Positions 46,744 through 54,816 of a DNA stretch of 64,000 nt are shown piece after piece; position 1 is the stretch's first letter, and every line of letters starts with the position of its first letter. Location of the stretch: the NCBI RefSeq assembly GCF_021184025.1, contig NZ_CP036537.1, forward strand, positions 5,299,001 to 5,363,000, written 5' to 3'. A model generated the notes under the pieces. It had not been told where the DNA came from. It searched no databases and saw only the letters and a list, made by a program, of their open reading frames with translations. The translations under genes and the position numbers were made by a program. The stretch is from Rhodopseudomonas boonkerdii (lineage in GTDB: Bacteria; Pseudomonadota; Alphaproteobacteria; Rhizobiales; Xanthobacteraceae).

Positions 46744-47241
46744 ATGAGTCCTGCTATCATCGTTGCAGAACCACTGACACCAGAAGCTTTCGCGCCATAT
46801 GGCGAGGTTTTACGACCCCCGGACGCGATCGATCGCCAACACTTCGCAGCCGATCTCGTCAATCTGCGTCCTGACGCGCGCCTCAATCTTTCGATTGTGC
46901 GCTCGCCGGTCATCGACCTGGCCATAGAGGTCAACGAGCTTGAGCATCATCCCTATTCCGCGCAGGCGTTCATTCCCATCGATGTCGATCACTATGTCGT
47001 ACTCGTCACCCTAAATAGCGAGGACGACTTGCCTGAATTGCCAAGGATGAAGGCATTTGTCGCTACGCGCCATCAGGGCATTTGCTACCGGCCCGGCATT
47101 TGGCATCTCGGAATGACGACCATTCAGCGCCCCGGTGCATTTGCGTTGCTCGTTTACGAAGACGGCACAGCGAATGATTGCCTATTTTGCCGCATCCCCG
47201 CCGCTCGGCTTGATATCTCAATGGCAGGCGTTCTTTCATGA
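46744..47241 (+). CDS. Ureidoglycolate lyase (AllA)-family protein
   Basis: 165 residues from the ATG at 46744, one base after the dihydropyrimidinase stop. AllA family features are LTPEAFAPYGEVLRPPDAID, the cupin-like core HHPYSAQAFIPIDVDHYVVL, the Ala-Gln-Phe-Ile-Pro motif, GICYRPGIWHLGMT and a final acidic DGTANDC in place of the usual DCE motif. AllA splits ureidoglycolate into glyoxylate and urea. With a hydantoinase-type enzyme before it and an amidohydrolase overlapping it (ATGA), it could act in an allantoin-like route or on a similar ureido acid. Confidence 0.85.
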   Translation: MSPAIIVAEPLTPEAFAPYGEVLRPPDAIDRQHFAADLVNLRPDARLNLSIVRSPVIDLAIEVNELEHHPYSAQAFIPIDVDHYVVLVTLNSEDDLPELPRMKAFVATRHQGICYRPGIWHLGMTTIQRPGAFALLVYEDGTANDCLFCRIPAARLDISMAGVLS

Positions 47242-48737
47242 ATGAAGATATTTTTCAGGCAAGATGGCTGGTGCGGGGCATCCTCGCCAAGCATGCTCCG
47301 GACATCGTAAGCGACGGCGCGATTCTCGTTCGTGGAGGGGTCATTGTTGATAGCGGCGACCTTGCGGCTATGCGGCGACTGGCGCCGCTGGCGAAGGTCA
47401 GACATTACCCGCGCCACATGATCTTGCCGGGCTTTGTGAATGCACATCATCATGTCGGCCTGACGCCGCTGCAGCTTGGATCGCAGGACGAGCCTCTCGA
47501 ACTATGGTGGACGACCAGGATGGCGGCCCGCTCCGTCAACTTTTATCTGGATACGCTCTATTCGGCATTCGAGATGCTTGCTTCGGGCATCACTACGGTC
47601 CAGCACATCCAAGGGTGGTTGCCTGGTCCGCTGGAGAATATACAGCCCATCGCATCGCGAACGCTCGATGCCTATCGCGACATTGGAATGCGCGCGTCTT
47701 ACAGTTTTGCCATCCGCCAGCAGAATCGCCTTGTCTACCAGGACGACGACACATTCTGCGCCAGCCTGCCTCCGGAACTGGGTAACGAGTTGCGCGATTA
47801 CCTGCGCGCGCAGGCCATTCCCTTCGACGACAACTTTGCTCTCTTCGACGCGTTGCAGCGCACGAAAGGTAGCGAGCGCATCAAAATCCAATTGGCGCCG
47901 GGCAATCTGCACTGGGTCTCCGATGAGCAGATGAGCGCCATTAGCACGAAGGCCGTTGCGGCAGGCGTTCCCATGCATATGCATTTGCTGGAGACGCCCT
48001 ATCAGATGGAATATGCACGGCGCCGAACTGGAACCACCGCCGTCAAACACCTGGATAGATTAGGCGTGCTTGGGCCGACATTTACCATGGGCCACGGCGT
48101 CTGGCTGAGCGAAGACGATATTGGAATTGTCAAGCAAAGCGGATCGTGTGTCTGCCATAACTGCTCTTCCAACTTCCGGCTCAGGTCAGGGACAGCCCCG
48201 CTCAATCGCTTCCATGCGCATGGCGTACCGGTCGGCATCGGTCTCGACGAAGCGGGCATCAACGACGACCGTGACATGCTGCAGGAAATGCGGCTGATCC
48301 TGCGCGTTCATCGGAGCCCGGGCATGGACGATGGTGTTCCCTCATGCTCCGACGTGCTTCGCATGGCAACTGAACATGGCGCTGCGACCACCGGATGGGG
48401 CGTCTCGATCGGCACGCTCTATCCGGGGAAAATCTTCGATGCGGTCATGATCGATTATGAGCAGGCAACCTATCCGTATCAGGACGACGATATCCCGCCG
48501 CTCGATGCGATTATTCAACGCGCCAAGCTGCCCGCGGTGTCAGCGGTCTTCGTCGGCGGCGAGATCGTTTACGAAAATGGAAAGTTTACGAAGATTGACC
48601 GCGATGCCATTCTGGCCGAGATCGCAGAGCAGCTCGCTTTGCCTCGTTCAAAGCAGGAATTACAGATGCGCGGTTTGAGCCAAAAGCTCGTTCCACATGT
48701 TAGATCGTTTTATGACGGATACATACGCGCGACGTAG
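47238..48737 (+). CDS. Amidohydrolase (AtzA/TrzN/guanine-deaminase-like metal hydrolase)
   Basis: 499 residues, last gene of the GST-hydantoinase-AllA operon (4-bp ATGA overlap). Metal-binding landmarks of the subtype-III amidohydrolases are ILPGFVNAHHHVGL, MHMHLLETPYQMEY, TFTMGHGVWLSEDDI and the Asp in GIGLDEAGINDDRDM. The presence of HxxE after the third His fits deaminases of the ATZ/TRZ group, which remove amino or halo groups from aromatic N-heterocycles such as s-triazines, 8-oxoguanine and cytosine analogues. The CVCHNCSSNFRL segment is the usual substrate-pocket loop. The precise substrate is unknown. Confidence 0.88.
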   Translation: MNEDIFQARWLVRGILAKHAPDIVSDGAILVRGGVIVDSGDLAAMRRLAPLAKVRHYPRHMILPGFVNAHHHVGLTPLQLGSQDEPLELWWTTRMAARSVNFYLDTLYSAFEMLASGITTVQHIQGWLPGPLENIQPIASRTLDAYRDIGMRASYSFAIRQQNRLVYQDDDTFCASLPPELGNELRDYLRAQAIPFDDNFALFDALQRTKGSERIKIQLAPGNLHWVSDEQMSAISTKAVAAGVPMHMHLLETPYQMEYARRRTGTTAVKHLDRLGVLGPTFTMGHGVWLSEDDIGIVKQSGSCVCHNCSSNFRLRSGTAPLNRFHAHGVPVGIGLDEAGINDDRDMLQEMRLILRVHRSPGMDDGVPSCSDVLRMATEHGAATTGWGVSIGTLYPGKIFDAVMIDYEQATYPYQDDDIPPLDAIIQRAKLPAVSAVFVGGEIVYENGKFTKIDRDAILAEIAEQLALPRSKQELQMRGLSQKLVPHVRSFYDGYIRAT

Positions 48738-49085
48738 CGCTTTAGATTAATAGCATCCGGTTGTCTTTCGTAGATGGCAGCCTGCTACGGCGGCGGCAAC
48801 AGCCAACATCTCTACATGAGCTCGTAGGCACTTCTGGTGGGGCAAACGGCGACAACGGGCTCTTGTGTCGCATGAATGCCAGCAGTCCGCGCTCTGGTCT
48901 CACCGATCGCTTTCACGAATGAGTTCGGGCCTTTGGTTTCGAGCAATGTGAAGTGAATGATGAACCTTCGGTGCGAAGGCTCTCGGGGCCACACCTTCCT
49001 CACTAAACCGGCTTGACCAAATATCGAGCTCGATACTATCGGCTAAGCCAACGGGTGACCTCGTGATGACCAACACGGATATAAT
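48738..49085. other. 348-bp intergenic region at the left side of the accessory island
   Basis: No clear gene. A minus-strand frame at 48812-49003 has no ribosome-binding site or family signature. The change from catabolic to accessory genes occurs here, making it one candidate island boundary, but I found no tRNA or flanking repeat. Confidence 0.4.
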
Positions 49086-49610
49086 ATGAGCAAGTCCAAC
49101 GACGATCGTTTGCCCCCCGCCAACACCGGCAATCTCGACGCCGATCATGCCATCAACGCTGAGATCTCATACTTCAACCGCACGGGGAATAAGTTGGCGC
49201 TTTGGGCGGTGCTGGACTTGAGCGCCAAGTTTGGGGTCACCGTTCCGACGGAGGTCTGGGCCAAATTTGCAGAGATCGCCGCAGGGATGGTCAGTCTCGC
49301 GTCAGACGGCAAGAGCGGCACGCGTGGCCGTGCGGCTGAGCCGTCAGATGGCAAGAGCACGCGTGACCGTGCTGCTGAGCTCGTGCTCGGGATAGGAAAT
49401 TTCGCTGGCGGATCCCCGTTCAAGGACTACGCAACCCACGCGTCCCACCGAGTTATCATCCAGCGCGTGCGACAGTTATTGCTCCAAGACCTCAAAGATC
49501 GGCAGAGCACTCCTGGCGCGTCCTCTTATGGTGTCCAAACCCGCGTCTACGAAACGGTCGCCGAGGAATTCAGCAAAGAACCCGAGACGATTAAGCGCCT
49601 GTTCGAATAG
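49086..49610 (+). CDS. Hypothetical protein with internal tandem repeat
   Basis: 174 residues; I do not recognise the family. The first ~70 residues look alpha-helical (INAEISYFNRTGNKLALWAV, LDLSAKFGVTVPTEVWAKFA). They are followed by two near-identical repeats SDGKSGTRGRAAEP and SDGKSTRDRAAEL, and then a C-terminal helical part (HRVIIQRVRQLLLQDLKDRQ, YETVAEEFSKEPETIKRLFE) that resembles a short helical DNA- or protein-binding tail. It has no signal peptide or membrane segment. The start ATG has only a weak GGAT upstream. It lies 548 bp before a dynamin-like GTPase gene on the same strand, and the two may be partners. Confidence 0.65.
   Translation: MSKSNDDRLPPANTGNLDADHAINAEISYFNRTGNKLALWAVLDLSAKFGVTVPTEVWAKFAEIAAGMVSLASDGKSGTRGRAAEPSDGKSTRDRAAELVLGIGNFAGGSPFKDYATHASHRVIIQRVRQLLLQDLKDRQSTPGASSYGVQTRVYETVAEEFSKEPETIKRLFE
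49302..49382 (+). repeat. In-frame tandem duplication (42 + 39 bp) inside the hypothetical gene
   Basis: Two adjacent copies, 49302-49343 and 49344-49382, share TCAGAYGGCAAGAGC and ACGCGTG-CCGTGC blocks. The second copy lacks three bases, keeping the frame. Confidence 0.8.
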
Positions 49611-50158
49611 GATGATAAAGCGGCGGAAGTTTTCGGATACGGAGTCCTAAAGCGGAAAATCAGCGGTGTCGCCGATGTATGAGTTAACTAAAATGGAGAA
49701 TTCTAATTTGAATTATTCTCAGGGTCTAAAGTGGATTAAGTAGGGTCGGTCGAAGCTGCTGCCACGAATATATCTCATTGATTTTATTGATATTTTTCTT
49801 TTCGGCCGGCGAAGCGGCCAAAGTACCCATTTTTCCGCCATCCTATTGCCACCAACCTTGCCAGCTCCGAGGCCACGCTTGCCTCGGATCTCGGCCGAAA
49901 GAAGCTTGCGTCGCCCTCAGTTCTTCCTCTCGCCGCGCGACACTGAGCTCGTCCTCTTCGGGCAGTGCGGCGCGAACGGCTTCCAAGAGGCGCGCCCGGC
50001 GCCGTCGTTCAGCGGCGCGCGCTTCGAACTCCGGCAACTCCCAGCCCTTGTCGACAAACTCCCACGCGCCATCAGCAATGGCTGACAGAAACGGCATCTC
50101 ACCGGCGACGCTCCGGCGAACGGCGGGCGTCAAATGCTTCGATGTTCCGATGCTTTGA
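49611..50158. other. Region between the hypothetical protein and the GTPase frame
   Basis: The first 190 bp are AT-rich, with a short inverted repeat (GAGAAT at 49696, ATTCTC at 49715), and may contain the GTPase promoter. From about 49843 the minus strand has a codon-like open frame (separate entry). A stop codon at 50156-50158 closes the GTPase reading frame upstream. Confidence 0.4.
49843..50097 (-). CDS. Possible small protein or gene fragment antisense to the GTPase leader
   Basis: The frame encodes MPFLSAIADGAWEFVDKGWE, then LPEFEARAAERRRRARLLEA and a charged helical stretch ending in SWQGWWQ. Codon third positions are G/C-rich on this strand, whereas the plus-strand frames over the same bases read as Ser/Arg-rich shadows. 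The ATG at 50097 has only GGTGAG directly adjacent. I do not recognise the product. It may be the decayed end of an older gene at an insertion or deletion junction. Confidence 0.3.
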   Translation of the reverse strand: MPFLSAIADGAWEFVDKGWELPEFEARAAERRRRARLLEAVRAALPEEDELSVARREEELRATQASFGRDPRQAWPRSWQGWWQ

Positions 50159-52153
50159 GGCAAAACCGGTGTTGGCGACCTCCATCGACGTGGGATCCGT
50201 CTGCCCACCAAGAACGAGGGCTACTCGCGGGTCCTCATTGTCGGGACGACCGGCGCCGGCAAGACGACGCTGCTGCGTCATTTCATTGGCTCCACGCATG
50301 GCGTCGACCGCTTCCCATCGACATCGACCGCTCGCACGACCATCGCCGATACCGAGATCATCACGGGCGCCAGCCCGTACCGAGCGGCCGTGACGTTCCA
50401 ATCCGAATTCGAGGTCCGTGCTAATATCGACGAATGCATCGAGGCGGCCTGCCTCGCCGCGACCGAGGGGCAGCCCGACGCCAAGATCGCGGCCGCCCTG
50501 CTTACTCACCACGAACAGCGATTCCGTCTGGCCTACCTGCTGGGCGACTGGAGCGGCGAGGAATCTGAAGACGACGATGAGTTCGAGTTCGACGCGGAGA
50601 AGTCACCCAGCGAAGAGGCTGTCCATGATGAGGATCGCATCTCCGACAACGAGCGTAGAACTAACGAAGCCGCGGTCGCCTCGTATCTCGAGCGTGCGCG
50701 GAAGCTCGCCGTTGAGATAGAAGGACGCACCGTAGCAGATTTCGGCCCGCTCTCGAATCAGGATACTCCCGAAGACAGAGCAGCGTGGCTCGAACTGTAC
50801 AGCGACCGGCTCTTCGAGAGCGAGGAGTTAGCGAAGCTTTCGCTGGATATCCGCGACGACATCGAAGGCAGATTTGACTTCCTCGACGAGGGCAACCTCG
50901 AACGGTCCGCCACGGGGTGGCCGCTCATCTGGTCGTTCGAGACGTCCGACCGCGAGTTGTTCCTGCGCAAAGTGCGTTGGTTCTCAAGCAACCATCACCG
51001 GGAATTCGGCAGACTGCTCACTCCGCTGGTCGATGGCATCCGCGTGCAGGGGCCCTTCTTTCCGCTTCTTCCAGAGCTCAAGGGCGCAGGCAGGCTCGTC
51101 TTCCTCGACGGACAAGGACTTGGCCACACGGCCGAGTCCGTATCGAGCGTATCGACGAGAGTGACGAAGCGCTTCGGCAACGTCGACGTCATTCTGTTGG
51201 TCGATAGCGCGCAGCAGCCGATGCAGGCAGCTCCGATCGCGCTCCTGCGCGCAGCCGGGAGCGCTGGCTACGCGGACAGGATAGCGGTTGCGTTCTCTCA
51301 CTTCGACCAGGTCAAAGGAGACAATCTGCGCAATATGGCGCAAAAACGCAATCATCTACTCGCCAGCATCATTGGCGCAACCGCCAATCTGCGCCAGGTG
51401 CTCGGCGCGCCGGTAGCGGCCGCTCTCGAAAGGCAGATGGAGGAGAACGTCTTCCTGCTTGGCGGCATGGACCGCGAAATCGAGGCTATCCCATCGGGTG
51501 TCATCGGCGAAGTAAAGCGTCTTCTCGACAGGCTGCAGTCGGCGGTGGTTCCGACCGCACCGTTCGAGGTGGCTCCGATCTACACGACAAGTGGCTTGGA
51601 GCTAGTGCTGCGCGACGCCGTCGATGGCTTCCTGCGGCCATGGGAAGCGCGGCTCGGCCTGGCCTACCGCGACGGCATCAGAGCCGAGCACCATAACCGC
51701 GTGAAGGCGCTGAGCCGACGCTTCGCGAACGCCTGGGGCGACGAGTACGACAGCCTGAGGCCGGCAAGCGATCTCATCGGACGTCTACAGGAGGAGATTT
51801 CGCGATGGCTCGACAGCCCGGCCGGCTGGACGAGGCAGCCCGCGGGCGACACGGAACGTATGGCTGCGCTGAATCCGGTACGGGGCGCGGTCTTCGTAGC
51901 GCTACACGATCTCGTCAAGGCGAGGCTGTCCAACGGACATAGGAATGATTGGCTGACGTCCTATACCTACTCCGGCAAAGGATCCGCGACGCTGCGTTCG
52001 GTCGAGATCCGCAGGATCTACGAACGCAGCGCACCACCGATCAGTTCTGCGATGCGACCCGACGCCCGCGCTTTCCTCGTCGAGGTCATCGGCATCGTGA
52101 AGTCCGCTGTCGAAACGTCTGGCGGACGCTTCGAAGTACCGAAGGCCGCCTGA
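50159..52153 (+). CDS. Dynamin-like/P-loop GTPase with no conventional start codon
   Basis: The frame is open from a TGA at 50156 to 52153 (664 codons). The P-loop GTTGAGKTT is encoded at 50243-50269, well upstream of the first conventional start, a GTG at 50390, which would delete it. Between the stop and the P-loop there is no ATG, GTG or TTG, only a CTG at 50201. After the P-loop come FPSTSTARTTIADTEIITGA (switch I region), an acidic insert (EESEDDDEFEFDAE), FLDGQGLGHT matching G3 DxxG, and SHFDQVKGDN in the G4 position. The C-terminal ~250 residues are helical. This resembles large bacterial GTPases with stalk regions. Either the 5' end was lost or an unusual initiation is used. It lies between a hypothetical gene and the integrase. 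Confidence 0.7.
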   Translation, partial: GKTGVGDLHRRGIRLPTKNEGYSRVLIVGTTGAGKTTLLRHFIGSTHGVDRFPSTSTARTTIADTEIITGASPYRAAVTFQSEFEVRANIDECIEAACLAATEGQPDAKIAAALLTHHEQRFRLAYLLGDWSGEESEDDDEFEFDAEKSPSEEAVHDEDRISDNERRTNEAAVASYLERARKLAVEIEGRTVADFGPLSNQDTPEDRAAWLELYSDRLFESEELAKLSLDIRDDIEGRFDFLDEGNLERSATGWPLIWSFETSDRELFLRKVRWFSSNHHREFGRLLTPLVDGIRVQGPFFPLLPELKGAGRLVFLDGQGLGHTAESVSSVSTRVTKRFGNVDVILLVDSAQQPMQAAPIALLRAAGSAGYADRIAVAFSHFDQVKGDNLRNMAQKRNHLLASIIGATANLRQVLGAPVAAALERQMEENVFLLGGMDREIEAIPSGVIGEVKRLLDRLQSAVVPTAPFEVAPIYTTSGLELVLRDAVDGFLRPWEARLGLAYRDGIRAEHHNRVKALSRRFANAWGDEYDSLRPASDLIGRLQEEISRWLDSPAGWTRQPAGDTERMAALNPVRGAVFVALHDLVKARLSNGHRNDWLTSYTYSGKGSATLRSVEIRRIYERSAPPISSAMRPDARAFLVEVIGIVKSAVETSGGRFEVPKAA

Positions 52154-52446
52154 GCCCGGTCGCCTCCGAAAACCAAAAGAAGGATGGCCGTCCCCGGCCC
52201 TCCTCGTCTTGCACCGCGTGGCAACAATGTCGGCCGTCTAGATCTTACCAGCGGAACACCCGCTTCAGGACCCTGCCCGCTTCGTAAGTGAAGTGCTCGT
52301 AACCTTGCCAACGGCATGAACGCCGCTTCGATATCGCGGCCAGCCTTCTAAGGAAATCGGTTCTCGCCACCAGAGGTGTGTGCATCGAGAGGTCCTTGAT
52401 CTGGACGCCATTGTCATCGCAGACTACGCCCTCATTGCTTTCGAGG
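52154..52446. other. Convergent intergenic region between the GTPase and integrase genes
   Basis: 293 bp with no gene I can support. Being next to the integrase 3' end, it is a possible place for an attachment site, but no repeat partner was found. Confidence 0.4.
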
Positions 52447-53970
52447 TTAACCGATGTCGACGCCGGGAATTTTTAGAAGCTCCCGCTTCAAGGCTTCGGG
52501 CGGGAATTCACCGTAAGTGTCAGCCACCGTCTTTCGCCCGTGCCCCGTCATCGCGTTCAGGATGTCGACTGCAAGACCATGACGGCGACCAAGAGTCTTC
52601 AATCGATGGCGCCATGAATGATTGGGCGAGATGCGCTTATCGATGATCCCGAGTGACCGGATCCACTTGCTGATAACTTTCGTACCTGTGCCACCGCGAG
52701 AACCAAATCGATCAGGCTTCAACTCGGGAAACAATGGTCCCGTTGGGTTTTTCGCCGCGAACGACAAAAAGCCCTCGCCTTCGAGAGCGGGATGAACGGG
52801 CACGATCCGCTCAGAGTTTGCGTTCTTCAACGATCCAGCTTCAGCAGCAAAAGCGATGCACCAGACACCCTCGATCTGTTTAACGTCCTCGCCTCGCAAC
52901 TGACAGATTTCCGCAATCCGGGCTCCAGTATAACAACTAATCCAAGGGCCCCAGCGCAGATGGCTTTCTCCCTCGTTTCGCGCCTTCGAAAGGATAAGGG
53001 TAGCTTCTTCGTCGGAGTAGCCCCGTCGGCGCTCGGACGCGCTAGCTTTCAGATCGATCGTGACGCGAGCGCCAGGGTTGATCTCAAGTTTTCGATTGTC
53101 TGCCGCCCACTGGAAAATTGCACGGACGGGAGCAAGCTTGCCATCGCGAATGGTTTTGGCAGCTAATCCTTTGCCTAGCAAATCCGCTTTCCATTCGACA
53201 AAATTCTCGGCTTTCACGCCGCGCACATCGTCGTGGCCAATAAAAGCGCGGAACTCACCTAGGACCCTCTTCCAGACATACTCAGTCTTTTTGTTGGGCT
53301 TCTTCTCTAGCTTCCAGCCATCCAGAATGGTGTCGAAGGACAGCGGCATTGCAGCGGGCAGAGACGGCCGCTCTAAAGGCCGTTGACGCTGATAGCCGGC
53401 GTCGACCTTCCCCAGAAGGAACGCTTGATGCTGCTGCATCAGTTTCTGCATCTCGAGCGTGAAGGCTTTGGCCAAGCGCTCTCGGTCGTCTTCGTGCGGG
53501 GCAAGACCCCGACGATGCAAATGCTGATCAATGAAGGCATAGCAGGTGTCCCGATGTTTGGTCCGGCGCAGATCTGCCGACGGCAAAGCCTCGCGAACAT
53601 CGGTGTAAAGTTCGCCGCGCGCCAGATGGGGTGTCCAGAGAGTTGCTCCCACATCAAGATCCCAATCAAGCGGCTGATAGGGATCGAGATCTAGCTGGCG
53701 CCGTACCGCGTCGGCAGCCATAGCAGCCTCCCTGGCAATCTCATCTACAGAAAGCGAGCGGCGGCTTTTGCGGAGGTTTGACCAACGCTCCTCGACCTCG
53801 GCAAGTTTCAAGGCGTGGAGACGCTTCGCCTCGACCGGATCGCGGGTACCCAGGCTCAGCCGCTCTTCGCGTTTACCGATAAGCTCCCGGAGATCGTCCG
53901 GCACACGTCGCCGGAACCAATAGTAGCCGCTGTCTGGATGCTTCCAAGGACGAGACATTGATAGAGCCAT
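52447..53970 (-). CDS. Tyrosine recombinase/integrase with DUF6538-type N-terminus
   Basis: 507 residues from the ATG at 53970 (MALSMSRPWKHPDSGYYWFR), which has GGTGG upstream; the frame itself opens at 54090. The N-terminal DUF6538 segment is RRRVPDDLRELIGKREERLS followed by LGTRDPVEAKR. A SAM-like core-binding domain is at about 230-330, and the catalytic domain carries Arg351 in TGARIAEICQLRGEDV, the HxxR box in HSWRHR, GHGRKT and the nucleophile Tyr486 in DTYGEFPP. All catalytic residues are intact. It probably mobilised the island that includes the methyltransferase operon to its right and perhaps the GTPase to its left. Confidence 0.92.
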   Translation of the reverse strand: MALSMSRPWKHPDSGYYWFRRRVPDDLRELIGKREERLSLGTRDPVEAKRLHALKLAEVEERWSNLRKSRRSLSVDEIAREAAMAADAVRRQLDLDPYQPLDWDLDVGATLWTPHLARGELYTDVREALPSADLRRTKHRDTCYAFIDQHLHRRGLAPHEDDRERLAKAFTLEMQKLMQQHQAFLLGKVDAGYQRQRPLERPSLPAAMPLSFDTILDGWKLEKKPNKKTEYVWKRVLGEFRAFIGHDDVRGVKAENFVEWKADLLGKGLAAKTIRDGKLAPVRAIFQWAADNRKLEINPGARVTIDLKASASERRRGYSDEEATLILSKARNEGESHLRWGPWISCYTGARIAEICQLRGEDVKQIEGVWCIAFAAEAGSLKNANSERIVPVHPALEGEGFLSFAAKNPTGPLFPELKPDRFGSRGGTGTKVISKWIRSLGIIDKRISPNHSWRHRLKTLGRRHGLAVDILNAMTGHGRKTVADTYGEFPPEALKRELLKIPGVDIG

Positions 53971-54090
53971 GTGTACCACCCGTGTGTACCAATCGGGCGG
54001 CAGAAAGCACAATGCTTTCAATGGCCTATTGATTTCATTGTGGTTTTCGGCTGGCTGGCGGGCCATGCGGGAACCCGATGGGCACGACAT

Positions 54091-54597
54091 CTACTCTATA
54101 GCCCTCCCAATTGAATCCTGAAAACGGTTTCCAACCTCTTGAAACGACGGGGAAGTTTTATCTTTCGTTTGGCAATCGGCGGGTTTCGACGACGATGACA
54201 TAGCTATGCCGGCCTTGCAGCTTGCGCTGACGCGAAGGTCGTCCGGCTACGTCGCATAAGACGAATGGACCAAGCGCAAGCTTGCCGACAAATATGTGCA
54301 GGCCTTACCGCCTGCGCTATCGGCCGACAGCGATCCGGACAGGCGGAGTTGCCGTTCTCGAAAGCCGTCCTGCGCGAGACGCCGGACCAGAACAAGTCAA
54401 ACCGCGTCGATGACGGTTATAAGCGGCAGAGCGAGCGCCGAGGGGTATGAGACTCTTGGGCCTTGAGGGGTGACAGGTCGAAGCTTATGAAAACGTGGAA
54501 GAATAGCCTATGCTTGTGAGTCAAAGTGATGCACTGTGTTGCAATTAGAATCACATCTCGCTAAGGTGAACAATAGGGGAACATTAGCAGGTCTGCC
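54091..54597. other. 507-bp region between the integrase and the methyltransferase operon
   Basis: No gene supported. It contains a 10-bp inverted repeat (AGCTTGCGCT at 54219-54228 and AGCGCAAGCT at 54273-54282), separated by 44 bp, which could be an integrase- or RHH-binding site. The AT-richer final 120 bp presumably hold the promoter of the ribbon-helix-helix gene. Confidence 0.45.
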
Positions 54598-54816
54598 ATG
54601 AGTGATCGATCAAAAAAGCTCGGCCCCCGTGTCACCGTCAGCGTCACGCCCGGAGACTACGACACGCTGAACACGCTCGCCGAAAAGGACAACGTATCCG
54701 TGTCCTGGGTCGTGCGGCGTGCCATCCATGAATATTTGCGGCGACACCAGCAGCCCGCACGGGCTGTGCGGCGGCCGGCTCTGGACAAGCGGGCAGCGGC
54801 ACCGGAGCGGACATGA
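54598..54816 (+). CDS. Ribbon-helix-helix (CopG/Arc-type) DNA-binding protein
   Basis: 72 residues. PRVTVSVTPGDYDTLNTLAE gives the beta strand and first helix, and VSVSWVVRRAIHEYLRRHQQ the second helix of an RHH fold; a basic tail follows. Such small proteins act as repressors of their own operons or as antitoxins. It is the first gene of a five-gene overlapping cluster: its TGA overlaps the ATG of the methyltransferase gene (ATGA). It probably autoregulates the cassette, which matters for systems whose methylation must precede nuclease activity. Confidence 0.85.
   Translation: MSDRSKKLGPRVTVSVTPGDYDTLNTLAEKDNVSVSWVVRRAIHEYLRRHQQPARAVRRPALDKRAAAPERT

Noticed and set aside
52154..54597. tRNA-associated attachment site for the integrase
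   Set aside because: No tRNA-like T-loop/acceptor sequence and no matching direct repeat were seen on either side.
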